A stretch of DNA of 5,932 nucleotides from assembly GCA_903845455.1 (NCBI GenBank), contig CAIMXN010000120.1, forward strand, positions 1 to 5,932, written 5' to 3'. A model generated the notes under the pieces. That model had not been told where the DNA came from. It worked only from the letters and a program-made list of their open reading frames with translations, and did not search any database. Positions within the stretch are counted from its first letter, which is position 1. Each line of letters opens with the position of its first letter. Of the stretch, positions 5,897 to 5,932 are shown piece after piece. Position numbers and translations under genes: made by a program. This DNA is from an uncultured beta proteobacterium. GTDB lineage: Bacteria; Pseudomonadota; Gammaproteobacteria; Burkholderiales; Burkholderiaceae.

Positions 5897-5932
5897 TTTG
5901 AGTCCTATGAGCGGGTAGCCGTTTGAGCCAAA

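Overview
The window looks like an ordinary chromosomal segment of a beta-proteobacterium of the order Burkholderiales. A low-to-middling GC relative such as Polynucleobacter is my best guess. This rests on four things: a Bug/TctC-type periplasmic binding protein (a family expanded in Burkholderiales), a small Gly/Tyr-rich exported protein with a C-terminal WYFC...YFPYVQEC..GW motif, a cysteine-free type B ribosomal protein L31, and base composition clearly below that of Burkholderia itself. The genus is an inference and nothing in the sequence proves it.

Left half, plus strand: the window opens inside the end of a small membrane protein gene (1-135). One base after its stop codon lies the TTG start of an orphan Bug-type solute receptor (137-1147). 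A 137-base gap carrying two tandem 13-bp repeats (1212-1237) leads to two small envelope genes. The first is the exported Gly/Tyr/Pro-rich protein (1285-1740). The second is a glycine-zipper lipoprotein (1809-2288), which has a clean Shine-Dalgarno site and possibly its own weak promoter.

Right half, minus strand (read right to left): the type B ribosomal protein L31 gene (5896-5549) has an Ala/Lys-rich C-terminal tail. It is followed by a 3' untranslated region with a nested hairpin and then a convincing intrinsic terminator (5455-5478). Next comes a large polytopic membrane protein, probably an ArnT-like GT-C glycosyltransferase (5417-3699). Its stop codon is 3 bases from the GTG start of a MATE-family efflux transporter (3695-2304), so these two genes form a tightly packed pair. 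The MATE gene converges on the lipoprotein gene, with only 15 bases between the two stop codons.

The genes fall into separate units: solute capture, small envelope proteins, a glycosyltransferase/MATE pair, and L31. I see no mobile element, CRISPR array, tRNA or rRNA gene, and no clear new multi-gene system. The points most worth a second look are the L31 tail, the glycosyltransferase-MATE coupling, and the missing ribosome binding site and cramped promoter space of the glycosyltransferase. No gene-free stretch exceeds about 140 bases.
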